A stretch of 39,945 nt of DNA from UBA5232 sp035370405. GTDB lineage: Bacteria > Patescibacteriota > Dojkabacteria > SC72. Every line of letters begins with the position of its first letter. Position 1 is the stretch's first letter. A program made the position numbers and the translations under genes. The stretch covers positions 1-39,945 of the forward strand of contig DAOOVT010000008.1 of assembly GCA_035370405.1 (NCBI GenBank). Direction: 5' to 3'. This document shows, piece after piece, positions 20,726 to 30,205 of the stretch. The notes beneath the pieces were generated by a model. That model saw only the letters and a program-made list of their open reading frames with translations. It had not been told where the DNA came from and did not search any database.

Positions 20726-23242
20726 TTAGAAAATTGCAGAGAAGTTAGAATCATCGGAGCTATCCTCTTTAGAATCAAGCTGAGACCTTCTTTTAATGTC
20801 TTCATTTATGACGTTGATATCTCTACCATATTTTCTTCTAGAAATTTCTTTTATAATTTTTGCCACCTCTTTATTCACAGGTAAATCAAATCCAGAATCA
20901 GGAAATTTGGGACCATATGATGCATCTAATGAAAAAGGAGGTGGGTATGATCCTTTAACTAAGAGTTTAGTATAGTAATGCCCAATACCCTGATTTACCA
21001 TATCGCCAGCAGATACATATGATTCAAACGGTGTTTCCAAGAATTTTGCATCTTCTGGTGAACACCTCGCTATGAAAAGAGAACCAACATTTCCAAAGAC
21101 TGCTTTTTTGATATCTTCTGGTAATTGCCCAATGTATTGGTGAGCTAGAGTTAAATTAAGTCTATATTTTCTAGCTTCAGAAAGAATGGAGTTGAATTCC
21201 TCTGTAGCAAAATTTTGGAATTCATCAGCATAGAAGAAAAAATCTTTTCTGTCATCTTCAGGAACATCTTCTCTGCTGAGTGCTGCTGCGAGCATTTTCT
21301 GAACAAGAAGTAATCCTAAAAAGGACATGTTTTCCTCCCCTATTAAACCCTTAGAGAGATTAACTATCAATATTTTGCCTTCGTCCATAACTTTTCTAAA
21401 ATCAAAAGAGGATGTAGACTGCCCAATTATGTTCCTAATAGCAAGATTAGTTGTGAATTTGTCAAACTTAGAAATGAAATAGGCCAATGCTTCCGCCTTT
21501 GTCTTCTTATCTGTTTTAGCAACCTGATCTATCCAATATCTACGAACCATATCATCTTGTATTAGTGGAAGCCAATAGTTCATAACCCAGTCTTCGTCTT
21601 GCAAGATTCTAACTACTTCAATTAGCGTAGATCCGGGTTTTGACATAGCTGTGAGCATGGAATTTCTTACAGCCTGTTGGAATGCTGGTCCAGTATACCC
21701 TTGATTATTTGGATCAAACAAACGAATTAATAGTGCTATAAAGCTGTTAACTATCTGATGCTTATGCTGCTCATTGTAATACTCCATGATATTAAGGCCA
21801 AAAGGCCTTTCAAAATCTCCTGCATTGAAATATATGACATCATCGGCCCTCTCAGATGGAATTCTTTCTAAAATCATTTCTGCAGCAGATCCGTGTGGGT
21901 CTATGAAACAAGCTCCATCTCCATTGTATATATCTTGAAGAATCATTCTTACCATAAGCCAAGATTTACCTGTACCAGTCTGCCCTAAAATATACGCATG
22001 TCTCCTCCTATCATCTCTTTCAAAGCAGATTATCTTCTTTTTTCCTCGGAAGTAGTTATTACCTACCCATATGGTATCTCTAGAGTTAATATCAGAACTT
22101 ATGTCATTGTCAGCTACAAGTTCACGAGAGAGAAGCCATTTGATATTTGGAGTCGATATGTCCTTGTTAGGAAAATGATATAGTCCAGCAAGTTCTTCGA
22201 GATTGAGTATACTTTTTTCATCCGTTGGAGTTCTTCTGTATATTACATCATACAAGAATGATTTAGCAGATTTTAATTTTATTTTCTTTTTCTTCAATTT
22301 GTTAATCCCAGGATTACTATATTGATCAAAAGCACTTATTATATTGTCCAAATGCATTTGAGCAATTTCTTTTTCGGGTGCACTTGTTACTATTCTTATC
22401 TCAGCTATTAGCCCTGGTTTAGATATTTTCTTTTTGATTGCTTTAAGTTTTTCTTCTGATATATTTATTTTCTTTTTTGATGAATCCGAATTGTTGCTTT
22501 CAATACCTTGTATAAAAGATGAACCTTTTTTCTGCCAGAGTTGATCTGATGGAGCAACTACAAGCTGAACTAAAGCTCCTTCTTTTTCAGACATTTTGCT
22601 TAGTGTACTTAAGATATTTGCCATGGGGTCTCCTGTGAAATCTTCTGCTGTCCTTATTGGACAATATGATTCTCCACTTAAGACGAGAGTTGCATAAGCT
22701 ATTTGATTTCCTGGAGCAAAGATGTTGTATTCATCAACTACGGTAACATCAGCATCTTGGTATGAGCCTAGTATTTGTTTTTCCACTAAATCAGCATATT
22801 TTTTAGGGCAATGTACAAAGAATCTTATTTCCCCTGGTAAACCAATGACTTCAAAACTAACACAGTTACTTACAGTGAATTTTTTTGCAAATCCCTCCCC
22901 TCTTCCACTAATTCCATAGAGGTTGGCGAACATTTTCTCTGCGACTCCTATTTCAGATTCGTTATTTTTAGGAACTCTAACTTCCATGAGGACGCCATTT
23001 CCTGCTTTTTCATTTCTGTCTTTTATTTTTAATCTTTTTTTTATGAGGAAGAATATACCTATGGTTGCAATTACAACTAGTAATGGAATAACTATCCATA
23101 ATAAGTTGAAGGATATTCCACTAATACCGTAATAGTCAGCGTATGAGTTGTCTGAATACTGTACATCTGCGCCTGTTTTAATTTTTGAATCTACTACAGG
23201 GACAGGACCTTGTACTTGTGAAAGAAGATACTCAGATTCCAT
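20726..23242 (-). CDS. membrane-anchored TraD/VirD4/HerA-like DNA-translocase ATPase
   Basis: An 838-residue protein with a short N-terminal stretch, one membrane segment (LLWIVIPLLVVIATIGIFFL, about residues 48-67), a long accessory domain (80-400), then a RecA/FtsK-type ATPase: Walker A LGQTGTGKS, FIDPHGSAAEMILERIP, Walker B FFFYADEFQNFATEE, and the conserved LTLAHQYIGQLPEDIKKAVF segment. These features match type IV secretion coupling proteins and related DUF87-like ATPases common in Patescibacteria. It probably moves DNA across the membrane, perhaps together with the pilin-like proteins at 30.7-32.5 kb, though the two loci are 7 kb apart. A short acidic ORF and smpB lie upstream on the same strand. 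Confidence 0.8.
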   Translation of the reverse strand: MESEYLLSQVQGPVPVVDSKIKTGADVQYSDNSYADYYGISGISFNLLWIVIPLLVVIATIGIFFLIKKRLKIKDRNEKAGNGVLMEVRVPKNNESEIGVAEKMFANLYGISGRGEGFAKKFTVSNCVSFEVIGLPGEIRFFVHCPKKYADLVEKQILGSYQDADVTVVDEYNIFAPGNQIAYATLVLSGESYCPIRTAEDFTGDPMANILSTLSKMSEKEGALVQLVVAPSDQLWQKKGSSFIQGIESNNSDSSKKKINISEEKLKAIKKKISKPGLIAEIRIVTSAPEKEIAQMHLDNIISAFDQYSNPGINKLKKKKIKLKSAKSFLYDVIYRRTPTDEKSILNLEELAGLYHFPNKDISTPNIKWLLSRELVADNDISSDINSRDTIWVGNNYFRGKKKIICFERDDRRRHAYILGQTGTGKSWLMVRMILQDIYNGDGACFIDPHGSAAEMILERIPSERADDVIYFNAGDFERPFGLNIMEYYNEQHKHQIVNSFIALLIRLFDPNNQGYTGPAFQQAVRNSMLTAMSKPGSTLIEVVRILQDEDWVMNYWLPLIQDDMVRRYWIDQVAKTDKKTKAEALAYFISKFDKFTTNLAIRNIIGQSTSSFDFRKVMDEGKILIVNLSKGLIGEENMSFLGLLLVQKMLAAALSREDVPEDDRKDFFFYADEFQNFATEEFNSILSEARKYRLNLTLAHQYIGQLPEDIKKAVFGNVGSLFIARCSPEDAKFLETPFESYVSAGDMVNQGIGHYYTKLLVKGSYPPPFSLDASYGPKFPDSGFDLPVNKEVAKIIKEISRRKYGRDINVINEDIKRRSQLDSKEDSSDDSNFSAIF

Positions 23243-23292
23243 TTATTAGGCAGTAATAATCTTATCATTAGAGAATATCACACTAAAAGGCT

Positions 23293-23655
23293 TTAATCTA
23301 CATCAATGGGATTGGAGTTTATCTTTTTTTTCAGTATTGCGATGGCGTCATCGGCAGTAATGTCTCCTTTTTTATGCTCACTACTATTGATGGGGTTATT
23401 TTCTAAGGTATTTGGAAGTGGATATCCTGCTCCTACAAATTCTAAGGTAGGAAGATCTGTTTCTTTTTCTTGATTTTGTTCTGTGTTTTTTTCTAATTGT
23501 TTTTCTTGAGCCGTAGTAGGTGTTGTTTCTACAGGATTTGTTTCTATCGATGTTCCACCACTATTCTCAACTTTATCGGATTCAATAGATAATCCTCTTC
23601 CATTTTCTTGATTGAGAGGTATTTTTTCTGTTATGATGTTATCTGTGTTTTCCAT
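23293..23655 (-). CDS. acidic, low-complexity hypothetical protein
   Basis: 120 residues rich in Glu, Asn, Thr and Pro, predicted disordered (residues 1-90), with a short C-terminal helix (DDAIAILKKKI). No family recognised, no signal peptide or membrane segment. It starts 15 nt after smpB and ends 50 nt before the TraD/HerA-like gene, so it probably belongs to that operon. A TATAAT box lies 14 nt before the ATG. Confidence 0.5.
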   Translation of the reverse strand: MENTDNIITEKIPLNQENGRGLSIESDKVENSGGTSIETNPVETTPTTAQEKQLEKNTEQNQEKETDLPTLEFVGAGYPLPNTLENNPINSSEHKKGDITADDAIAILKKKINSNPIDVD

Positions 23656-23670
23656 ATGCTGTAAGCCTTA

Positions 23671-24114
23671 TTATACTACATATTTTCTGCTTTCGTATAG
23701 GAGCTCTTTGTTTAAATCTTTTTCTTTTTCCCTATTTTTCTTTTCATATTTTTTCCTTCCTCTTCCTAGTCCAACTTGGACTTTAATTATTCCTCTTGTT
23801 TGATATAGCGAAAGTGGTATTAGAATTAAATTTTTTGATTTTATTTTACTTTGTATTTGTATGAGTTCTGATTTTTTGATTAATAGTTTTCTACTTCTCC
23901 TAGAGTCATAGTTTTGTCTCCCATCATATTTGTATCTTGGAATATCAGCGTTTACTAGGTATAACTCTCCATTTATTATTTTTACAAAAGAATCGGTTAG
24001 GTTTGCTCTGTTGTTTTTAATCGATTTTACTTCTGCTCCAGTGAGCATTATTCCAGCCTCAAAACTTTCGATGATTTGGTAATTGAAATTTGCTTTTTTA
24101 TTTGAAATTTTCAT
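23671..24114 (-). CDS. smpB: SsrA-binding protein SmpB
   Basis: A 147-residue partner of tmRNA in ribosome rescue. Family motifs are NKKANFNYQIIESFEAGIML (the conserved start), GAEVKSI, ANLTDSFV and a basic C-terminal tail (GRGRKKYEKKNREKEKDL) that enters the mRNA channel. The tmRNA 3' end is at 39891-39945 in the same window. TATAAT (24120-24125) ends 5 nt before the ATG, so a leaderless transcript is likely even though the gene follows the upstream stop by only 11 nt. Confidence 0.95.
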   Translation of the reverse strand: MKISNKKANFNYQIIESFEAGIMLTGAEVKSIKNNRANLTDSFVKIINGELYLVNADIPRYKYDGRQNYDSRRSRKLLIKKSELIQIQSKIKSKNLILIPLSLYQTRGIIKVQVGLGRGRKKYEKKNREKEKDLNKELLYESRKYVV

Positions 24115-24125
24115 TCCAGATTATA

Positions 24126-26432
24126 CTACAAAGAGATTTTCCATATCATAGAGCCTTCGACCACATATATATTTTTTTCACCCATATCAATTGCAATATC
24201 TTTTACTTGGCTCCAACCATTTTCTTCACTTCCTCTGTATTCATACTGTTCTAGCAATAAAAGTTGATTGGGGTGCCTAACATCAGCACCACTTTCAATT
24301 GGCTTGTCAAACCTAAGTACTCTTTTTCCATCAGCATCAAACAAAATCATAGAGTTATCCATACTGTCTCCATATGTGTATCCACAGATGATTTTTCCTG
24401 CATTACCATCAAGCCCAACAAAGCTGATTGGATTCTCTACCTGTTTTTGTTCACTGTAACCCCAACTGTATCTGATAATTGATGGATCTGACTCTGTAGT
24501 CACATATACGCTAAGATCTCCCATAATGTCTGTGCCTTGTTTAAAGTTTTCATTTTCCATATATGGATAAAGGAGACTGTACCTATTACTATATGCTGCT
24601 GATGATTTTAAAACTGCCCCAGTGTCTCTAGTAAGAAAGTATGCATTGTCCGTATCCGTAAGAATAATGAAGCCACTAATGTCTTTATACTTGATATCAC
24701 TTCTAGCTAATCCAGACATGCTGATTATACTACCAAAGGTATTTTCTTCATCGAAAGGAGATTTAAGTACACCAGATTTTTCATCATATATGTATAGACC
24801 TTCTACACCAATTGATAGGAATTTAGGCTCTTTCACAAGTCCTTGATCATCATTTATAGTCTTTACTGATTTATCTGCCAAGTCAATTACATATATGGCT
24901 CTTCTTCCTCTATCTGCTATAGCTAAATATTCTTTTGTATTTTTGTTTGCATCTTTCCATTGGAATATCTCTACATCAGAAAGATCAGATCCTTCACCAA
25001 ATGTTAGTCTAGGTTCTATGAATTTCGCTAAGTTACCCTTTTCCTCTGATACTCCTATCTTTTTTTGGAGATTATCCGAAACTTCGACATATTTAGATTT
25101 GAGTTGTTCAAATTTCTTTAAATCTTCATCTTCCAGATTTTCAGGTATTTCTTTAATTATATTTTCTGCCTTGAAAATATATGTTTCAGCAGTACTTTTG
25201 TCTGCCACTGCTAAGCTTTCTGCTTTTGTTACAAGCTCCTCTATTTTTGCGAATTTTTCATTTGCATCTTTTGATATGGCATTTTTTTCTTTTGTTACCT
25301 TTGTGTAGTTTATTCCAAAGATTAACAAGCCTACAATTAAGATTATTAGGAATAGAATTTTGAATCTTTTTCCCCTAAGCTGTTTGATTTTGTAGTCATC
25401 AACACGTATTGATCCAATTGGATATTTTATTCCTTTTGTATTGAGTTTGGCTTCGGAAATTTGTGAACCTGCTTTTCTATACCATCTTTTGTTCTTTATC
25501 TTGCTTACTATTTTTTCTTTGAGGATAGTAAAACCCTTTTGTATCGAGTCTGTAAGCTTTTTTAAAACAGAAAGAATTTTAATTTTTATGGGAGATAGTT
25601 TTTCATTGAAATTGGAAGGTAGTGGATTTTTAATGTTCATTAGTGTTGTTTTTCCAGAATTTCCAATGTTTTTGATTTTTTCTTTTATTTGAGGATATTG
25701 TATTTGTATCTTTTTCAAGGCTTTTAAACTTTTTTTGTTTTTGTCGTTTTTTTCATCGTGTTTTTTGTGAATTTCTACAGTACTTTCTTTTGTTTCTTTT
25801 TCTGTACTTGATAGATATAGAAGACCTGCACTATCTTGTAATGATTTTGCTACTTCATTTAATGCTTCTGTAAATTTTTCTCTTTGTGAGATTTCAGGAA
25901 TTTTGGTTATGATTGGAGTGAGTACTCCAGATGTTGAGATTATGAGGCTTTCTCGGTCGTCAAGAACAAGTCCAGCAGTGTTAGCATTTTTTTCTTTCAT
26001 TATTTCGGTAACGTTAACACATTTGTTCTTTTTGCATAGGAGTATTTCATTTTCACCAATGTTTCCGACATATAGGCCTTCTGACTTTACAAGTACAACT
26101 GTAAAACTAACATCTATTCCTGTTTCTTCTAGGTCTTTATCATTTTTTAGAATATTTTTTAATTTAGAGATACCCTCTTCTAGCGATTCTTTGAGAGCCT
26201 CATTTGTTGTTTTTGATATTGAGTATAGGTATCCATCGACTATTGCTTCTACGACAAATTTTGATAGCCTAGGTAGTTGTGTATTTTTGTGTGATGATAT
26301 TTTGAAAAGGATGTATATGTCAGAATCTTTTCCAGATTTCTTTTTTCTAGTTTCAAATAGGCTTTTGTAAACAACAATAAAGGAATTGCTGTTTTTTTTG
26401 TTGAGTATGTATTGTTGAGCAGTTATTTTCAT
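24126..26432 (-). CDS. PP2C-like / coiled-coil / beta-propeller membrane protein
   Basis: A 768-residue multidomain protein. Residues 1-215 look like a divergent PP2C/SpoIIE-type phosphatase fold (FVVEAIVDGYLYS, VSFTVVLVKSEGLYVGNIGENE), but the metal-binding aspartates cannot be assigned with confidence. A Lys-rich linker follows, then one membrane segment (FKILFLIILIVGLLIFGINY, about 360-379), a coiled coil (385-460) and an extracytoplasmic domain (470-768) with repeated beta blades of the type EYLAIADRGRRAIYVIDL, suggesting a beta-propeller. This architecture would couple an outside sensor to a cytoplasmic domain. It is the first gene upstream of smpB; the function is unknown. Confidence 0.6.
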   Translation of the reverse strand: MKITAQQYILNKKNSNSFIVVYKSLFETRKKKSGKDSDIYILFKISSHKNTQLPRLSKFVVEAIVDGYLYSISKTTNEALKESLEEGISKLKNILKNDKDLEETGIDVSFTVVLVKSEGLYVGNIGENEILLCKKNKCVNVTEIMKEKNANTAGLVLDDRESLIISTSGVLTPIITKIPEISQREKFTEALNEVAKSLQDSAGLLYLSSTEKETKESTVEIHKKHDEKNDKNKKSLKALKKIQIQYPQIKEKIKNIGNSGKTTLMNIKNPLPSNFNEKLSPIKIKILSVLKKLTDSIQKGFTILKEKIVSKIKNKRWYRKAGSQISEAKLNTKGIKYPIGSIRVDDYKIKQLRGKRFKILFLIILIVGLLIFGINYTKVTKEKNAISKDANEKFAKIEELVTKAESLAVADKSTAETYIFKAENIIKEIPENLEDEDLKKFEQLKSKYVEVSDNLQKKIGVSEEKGNLAKFIEPRLTFGEGSDLSDVEIFQWKDANKNTKEYLAIADRGRRAIYVIDLADKSVKTINDDQGLVKEPKFLSIGVEGLYIYDEKSGVLKSPFDEENTFGSIISMSGLARSDIKYKDISGFIILTDTDNAYFLTRDTGAVLKSSAAYSNRYSLLYPYMENENFKQGTDIMGDLSVYVTTESDPSIIRYSWGYSEQKQVENPISFVGLDGNAGKIICGYTYGDSMDNSMILFDADGKRVLRFDKPIESGADVRHPNQLLLLEQYEYRGSEENGWSQVKDIAIDMGEKNIYVVEGSMIWKISL

Positions 26433-26433
26433 A

Positions 26434-26697
26434 CTAACTTAGTATTATAAACAAAAGAGAGATTAAAGATCCTATTAGAGTAACAAATAGGTGTATTAAT
26501 ATTACTGTTTTAACTATTTTGTTGTCTGGAGAGGAGAATGTGTCTGAGAGTATTCTTACACGAAGGTACATCATGAATGCAAAAAGCATATTGATAAATA
26601 GGATTACAAAGACTGGGATTTTAAGTAGACTGAGTATATTGAAATCTATTTTAGGTGTGTCTATTGTTAAGTTGTCAATGATTTCATATGGGTCCAT
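26434..26697 (-). CDS. small two-helix membrane protein
   Basis: 87 residues with two membrane segments (about 27-45 and 64-86). No function recognised; similar short proteins beside PH-domain genes are known in Patescibacteria. It overlaps the upstream PH-domain gene by one base (TAATG) and ends 2 nt before the next gene starts, so it belongs to a tight operon. Confidence 0.6.
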   Translation of the reverse strand: MDPYEIIDNLTIDTPKIDFNILSLLKIPVFVILFINMLFAFMMYLRVRILSDTFSSPDNKIVKTVILIHLFVTLIGSLISLLFIILS

Positions 26698-27314
26698 TAG
26701 ATTTCTCCTTTCTGCTTAGATTCAAGTAGATCGTACAAAATGTCTTGTACTTCTCTGGGCTTTGGAATGTTGTCGAATTCTATTTCGGCTTTTGCTCCAG
26801 CAGTTTGAATGTATAGTGTTCCAATGTCGAATACATTACTTAATATTCCAATTTGTTTGTGTGTAACATCTTCAATTCGTTCTAGCCTTGCTTCCGATGA
26901 TGTGTGTGAGAGTGCAGATGTGAAATCTAAGTCTATTACTCTTTGGTCTGTTATTATGTTTACATTGTAGAACCATCTGATAAAGCCATATACTGCGATT
27001 GATGAGCAGGTTAGGATAGAGATTGTCCACATTGAGATGAGTAGAGATGGGTTTTCAGGTGCGTTTAGGATGCTACTTGTCACACTAGTTATGATTAGTA
27101 TTAGAAGGATTATGCCTAAGTAACGGGTATATATTATCCAATGAGTTCGTATGACAAGGATTACGTGTTCATCTTTGTCTTTTCCAACAAAGGATAGATT
27201 CTTTGGAAAGGGCATAAAGAAGTAATTACTTTCTCCTTGCAAATGTTCTGTAAATGACTTTCCCAAGTTTCTAAATTTTCTGGGAACTTTGTTCGGGCTT
27301 TCTTTTACTGCCAT
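26697..27314 (-). CDS. membrane PH-domain protein (bacterial PH type)
   Basis: 205 residues: a cytoplasmic N-terminus, a two-helix membrane hairpin (about 63-85 and 94-116), then a bacterial PH-like domain with the typical NVNIITDQRVIDLDF and SSEARLERIEDVTHKQIG segments, as in YdbT/YdbS-type proteins. The role is unknown. TATAAT preceded by TGA (27321-27326) ends 6 nt before the ATG, again a leaderless layout. First gene of a run reaching to the TraD/HerA-like gene. Confidence 0.75.
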   Translation of the reverse strand: MAVKESPNKVPRKFRNLGKSFTEHLQGESNYFFMPFPKNLSFVGKDKDEHVILVIRTHWIIYTRYLGIILLILIITSVTSSILNAPENPSLLISMWTISILTCSSIAVYGFIRWFYNVNIITDQRVIDLDFTSALSHTSSEARLERIEDVTHKQIGILSNVFDIGTLYIQTAGAKAEIEFDNIPKPREVQDILYDLLESKQKGEI

Positions 27315-27326
27315 GTTTAAATTATA

Positions 27327-27498
27327 TCATTGCTGAGGTGGAATAACCATATTAAAGTACTTTTACCGCAAGATTATTTCTACTTCTTAAAAGGATTGCG
27401 ATATGTTAGACTTAAGTATGTAGCTTTTTAAATAAAGTTTGTTAGGAATGAATAGTACTTTTAAAGTTTTTTAAATAAATTTTTATAAATAACCTAAA
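27327..27498. promoter_or_regulatory. divergent promoter region, PH-protein / rubrerythrin
   Basis: An AT-rich gap between divergent genes. On the plus strand TATAAA at 27484-27489 lies 9 nt before the rubrerythrin ATG and may be its -10. The decamer AGTACTTTTA occurs twice, near 27354 and 27454, about 100 bp apart, and could be a regulator site. No recognised peroxide- or iron-regulator box. Confidence 0.3.
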
Positions 27499-28071
27499 AT
27501 GAGTGAGACATTAAAAGCCCTTACAAAAGCATTTATTGGTGAAAGTCAAGCAAGAAATAGGTATACCTTTTATGCTAGTAAGGCAAGACAGGAGGGATTT
27601 CTACAAATATCAGATATATTTACACTGACTGCTAATCAGGAGAAAGAGCATTCGAGTCAGTTGTTTAAAATGATTCAGCAGATTAAGGGAGATGAAACTA
27701 AAATAGAAGTACCTGCGGAGGCCCTTTTTGCAGTCGGCGATACAAAAGAGAATTTGAAGGCTGCTATAGAAGGAGAAAATTACGAGAAGTCTGTCATGTA
27801 TCCTAATTTTGCTAAAATTGCACGAGATGAGGGATTTGAGGAAATAGCAACTAAACTTGAACTAATCGCAGTAGCTGAAAATCATCATTCTGAGAGGTAT
27901 TCTAAACTTCTAAAGAATGTTGAGAATGGAACTGTGTTTAAGAGAGATACAGAGGTTATGTGGGTGTGTGCAGAGTGTGGATATGTTCACTATGGAAAGG
28001 AAGCTCCTAAGGAATGCCCATGTTGTGGACATCCACAAGGTTACTACTCTGTCATGTGTGAGGAATATTAG
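27499..28071 (+). CDS. rubrerythrin
   Basis: A 190-residue non-heme iron peroxidase that reduces hydrogen peroxide. The four-helix diiron domain has its Glu/His ligands in FIGESQARNRYTFYA, ANQEKEHSSQ, EGENYEKSVMYP and AVAENHHSERY. The C-terminal rubredoxin-like domain has two CxxC pairs (WVCAECGYVHYG and CPCCGHPQGYY) for a mononuclear iron. Typical of anaerobes. It is monocistronic on the plus strand with its own terminator; electron-donor partners are not nearby. Confidence 0.96.
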   Translation: MSETLKALTKAFIGESQARNRYTFYASKARQEGFLQISDIFTLTANQEKEHSSQLFKMIQQIKGDETKIEVPAEALFAVGDTKENLKAAIEGENYEKSVMYPNFAKIARDEGFEEIATKLELIAVAENHHSERYSKLLKNVENGTVFKRDTEVMWVCAECGYVHYGKEAPKECPCCGHPQGYYSVMCEEY

Positions 28072-28102
28072 AGATTTTAGTATCTATATATAGGAAATAG
28101 AT

Positions 28103-28133
28103 AAAGAGGATTTAGCATTTGCTTGTCCTCTTT
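28103..28133 (+). terminator. terminator of rubrerythrin, possibly bidirectional
   Basis: AAAGAGGA pairs with TCCTCTTT (8 bp, 15-nt loop), followed by ATTTTTT on the plus strand. It overlaps the stop codon of the convergent SpoIID-like gene, so it may serve both. Confidence 0.75.
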
Positions 28134-29973
28134 ATTTTTTCTCGACATTGAAGTATGCATAGCCACTTTGTTGTTGTATTCTCATATGCCCTGGGGCAAT
28201 TTGATTGTAGATATCTTTGAAACCCATTCCACTAATACTGATATATCCACGATCTGTGTATAGGTTGACTGATGTGGTAGAACCATCTGCTAGAGATGTC
28301 CCAACAGAATATATTGCATTAACAGGAGAATTCAAAAATGACTTTATTTCATTTAATGTATAAGGAACTTTATCTGTTCTTCCGTAATCAGTATCTCTTC
28401 CAGGACATTTACCATAGTCACTTGGAAGCAGTCTAGATCTGTCTGGATTTCCAATTACTCCAATGTTATTTTTAACAAAATAGGCATTAACTATAGTTAG
28501 CATTTCCTCTTGAGAGAGGAATGGAGAATGACCACATGTTTCTCCATCCACACTGTATCCATTTCTATACCATGATTTGTAGAACCAAGTTACACCAGAT
28601 AATTTCTCCCAAGCATCATTAAACCAATCGTTTCCATTTCCACTGACTGTATCCCATTTAACATTATTTCCCCATCCTCCATGAACTGCCGCAAACTGGG
28701 CGGATATTGTAGTTTCACTTCCTTTGTCAACAAGAACCATACCTTTTGTTGCTAGAACAGCTTCTCTCCAAGCCCCTGTTTTTATGGGGGTACCAAAGAC
28801 TTGACATGACTGACTGGTACAAATTGGTTTTCTTCCATTCCCTGTATAATTAATTGCGTATGTTCTTGCAGCAATTGCTTGTGCTTTCAAAACTTCCATG
28901 GGCCAACTTTCAGGAACTTCTTGAATTCCCATTAGGTAGTAATCTTCTAAGGATAGGTCTGTATAACCATCAACACTAATTTTCTCTGCAATGTTTTCCC
29001 TAACTCCTCCATACATAATTGAGCCAGTGGATATTTTTGCACTTGGATAATACGCATTTAAAATGTCTAGGTAGGATTGTCCTGCATCTGCCCTAGCCTT
29101 TGCTCCCCATTGGCTCATTCCATTTCTGTGTGTGTATGCTCCGATGGAGAAGACTCCAAAATATCCATTGGGAGCTTGAGATATGGAAGTTCCATTTTCT
29201 GGAGTGGTGTATCCTCCGCTGTGAATAATTCCTGAACTTCTAGATGCTATTAAGGCTTCCTGTAATTGAGAAACTTTAGCATTTAAGTCGGTAATTTCTG
29301 AACTTAGCATATTCTTTTTAGAGTATTGTTCTCCTAAGGCCTTTTGTAATTGATTTTTTTCTTCGGCAAGTAGTTTGTATGAGGAATCTAAATCGCTTTT
29401 TTGTTCATCTAGCTCTTTTTTTTGCTTGTCTAAGTCGGCTTTTGCTTCTTCTAGACTCGCAAAATCTCCACTGATTTTTTCAATTTCATCCGCTAAGCTA
29501 GAGATTCTATTTCTTTTTATGTAGTATTTTTCTAGTATTTCTCCCCAGTCGGAGAATGAGAAGAAGAAGTCGGATGGGCTGAATCTGCTTTTTATATATA
29601 GTTCAGCAGTTATTTGATCGAGAAGTACTTTTTTTTCTGCGAGGTCTTTTTGTTTTAGTTCTATTTCTTTAGATTTTTTTTCTATTTCGTCCTCTTTTTC
29701 GTCAATATTTTTTTGTACTTTGGCTATTTCTTCGTCTATGAGGGCTATTTTTTGACTTAGGGAGTAATTGCTGTTGCTAATTTCTTTGATTCTGTTTTCG
29801 ACAGTTGCAAGAATTCCTGTTTTTTCAATAATTTCTGATTTTTTTTGAAGGATTTCTTGCTCGATTCCCGATAGGTCTTCGGAGTATACAGAGGTACTAA
29901 GTAAGGTGTAGGAGTATGCGAGCAGGATTAAGATGGTAGATATTTTTTTTATTAATGATTTTGGGCATGTCAT
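28132..29973 (-). CDS. secreted coiled-coil protein with SpoIID/LytB domain
   Basis: 613 residues: a signal peptide or membrane anchor (residues 10-30), a long coiled coil (35-245) like that of PcsB/EnvC-type septal proteins, a Gly/Ser linker, then a SpoIID/LytB domain whose signature LEDYYLMGIQEVPESWPM leads into KAQAIAARTYAINY. SpoIID is a lytic transglycosylase of peptidoglycan; the Glu in QEVPESW corresponds to its catalytic residue. As no sporulation is expected, a role in cell-wall remodelling at division is plausible. TATACT (29980-29985) ends 6 nt before the ATG: leaderless layout. Confidence 0.85.
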   Translation of the reverse strand: MTCPKSLIKKISTILILLAYSYTLLSTSVYSEDLSGIEQEILQKKSEIIEKTGILATVENRIKEISNSNYSLSQKIALIDEEIAKVQKNIDEKEDEIEKKSKEIELKQKDLAEKKVLLDQITAELYIKSRFSPSDFFFSFSDWGEILEKYYIKRNRISSLADEIEKISGDFASLEEAKADLDKQKKELDEQKSDLDSSYKLLAEEKNQLQKALGEQYSKKNMLSSEITDLNAKVSQLQEALIASRSSGIIHSGGYTTPENGTSISQAPNGYFGVFSIGAYTHRNGMSQWGAKARADAGQSYLDILNAYYPSAKISTGSIMYGGVRENIAEKISVDGYTDLSLEDYYLMGIQEVPESWPMEVLKAQAIAARTYAINYTGNGRKPICTSQSCQVFGTPIKTGAWREAVLATKGMVLVDKGSETTISAQFAAVHGGWGNNVKWDTVSGNGNDWFNDAWEKLSGVTWFYKSWYRNGYSVDGETCGHSPFLSQEEMLTIVNAYFVKNNIGVIGNPDRSRLLPSDYGKCPGRDTDYGRTDKVPYTLNEIKSFLNSPVNAIYSVGTSLADGSTTSVNLYTDRGYISISGMGFKDIYNQIAPGHMRIQQQSGYAYFNVEKK

Positions 29974-30040
29974 ATGTATAGTATATCAAACTCATGCACA
30001 AATATGGCAATAGCAAAATACCCGCGGCAAGGTCCTACCT

Positions 30041-30051
30041 AGGTTGAACCT
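30041..30051. repeat. dyad 1, AGGTT-G-AACCT
   Basis: Perfect 11-nt odd palindrome, centre 30046, preceded by CCT so that it also contains CCTAGG. Confidence 0.5.
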
Positions 30052-30192
30052 CATTCTCCCCTGTTACGCAAATATCTCGCCATACAGATAAAATTTAGAT
30101 CTTCAAAAGAGAATCGATACACATTAATTCCACACCGTTAGTATGTAAAAAATACTTACTAAATCCAGCAATTTTCCTCAAAAGGTAACCCC

Positions 30193-30205
30193 AAGGTTCA
30201 ACCTT
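30193..30205. repeat. dyad 2, AAGGTT-C-AACCTT
   Basis: Perfect 13-nt odd palindrome, centre 30199, exactly 153 bp from dyad 1. Confidence 0.5.
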
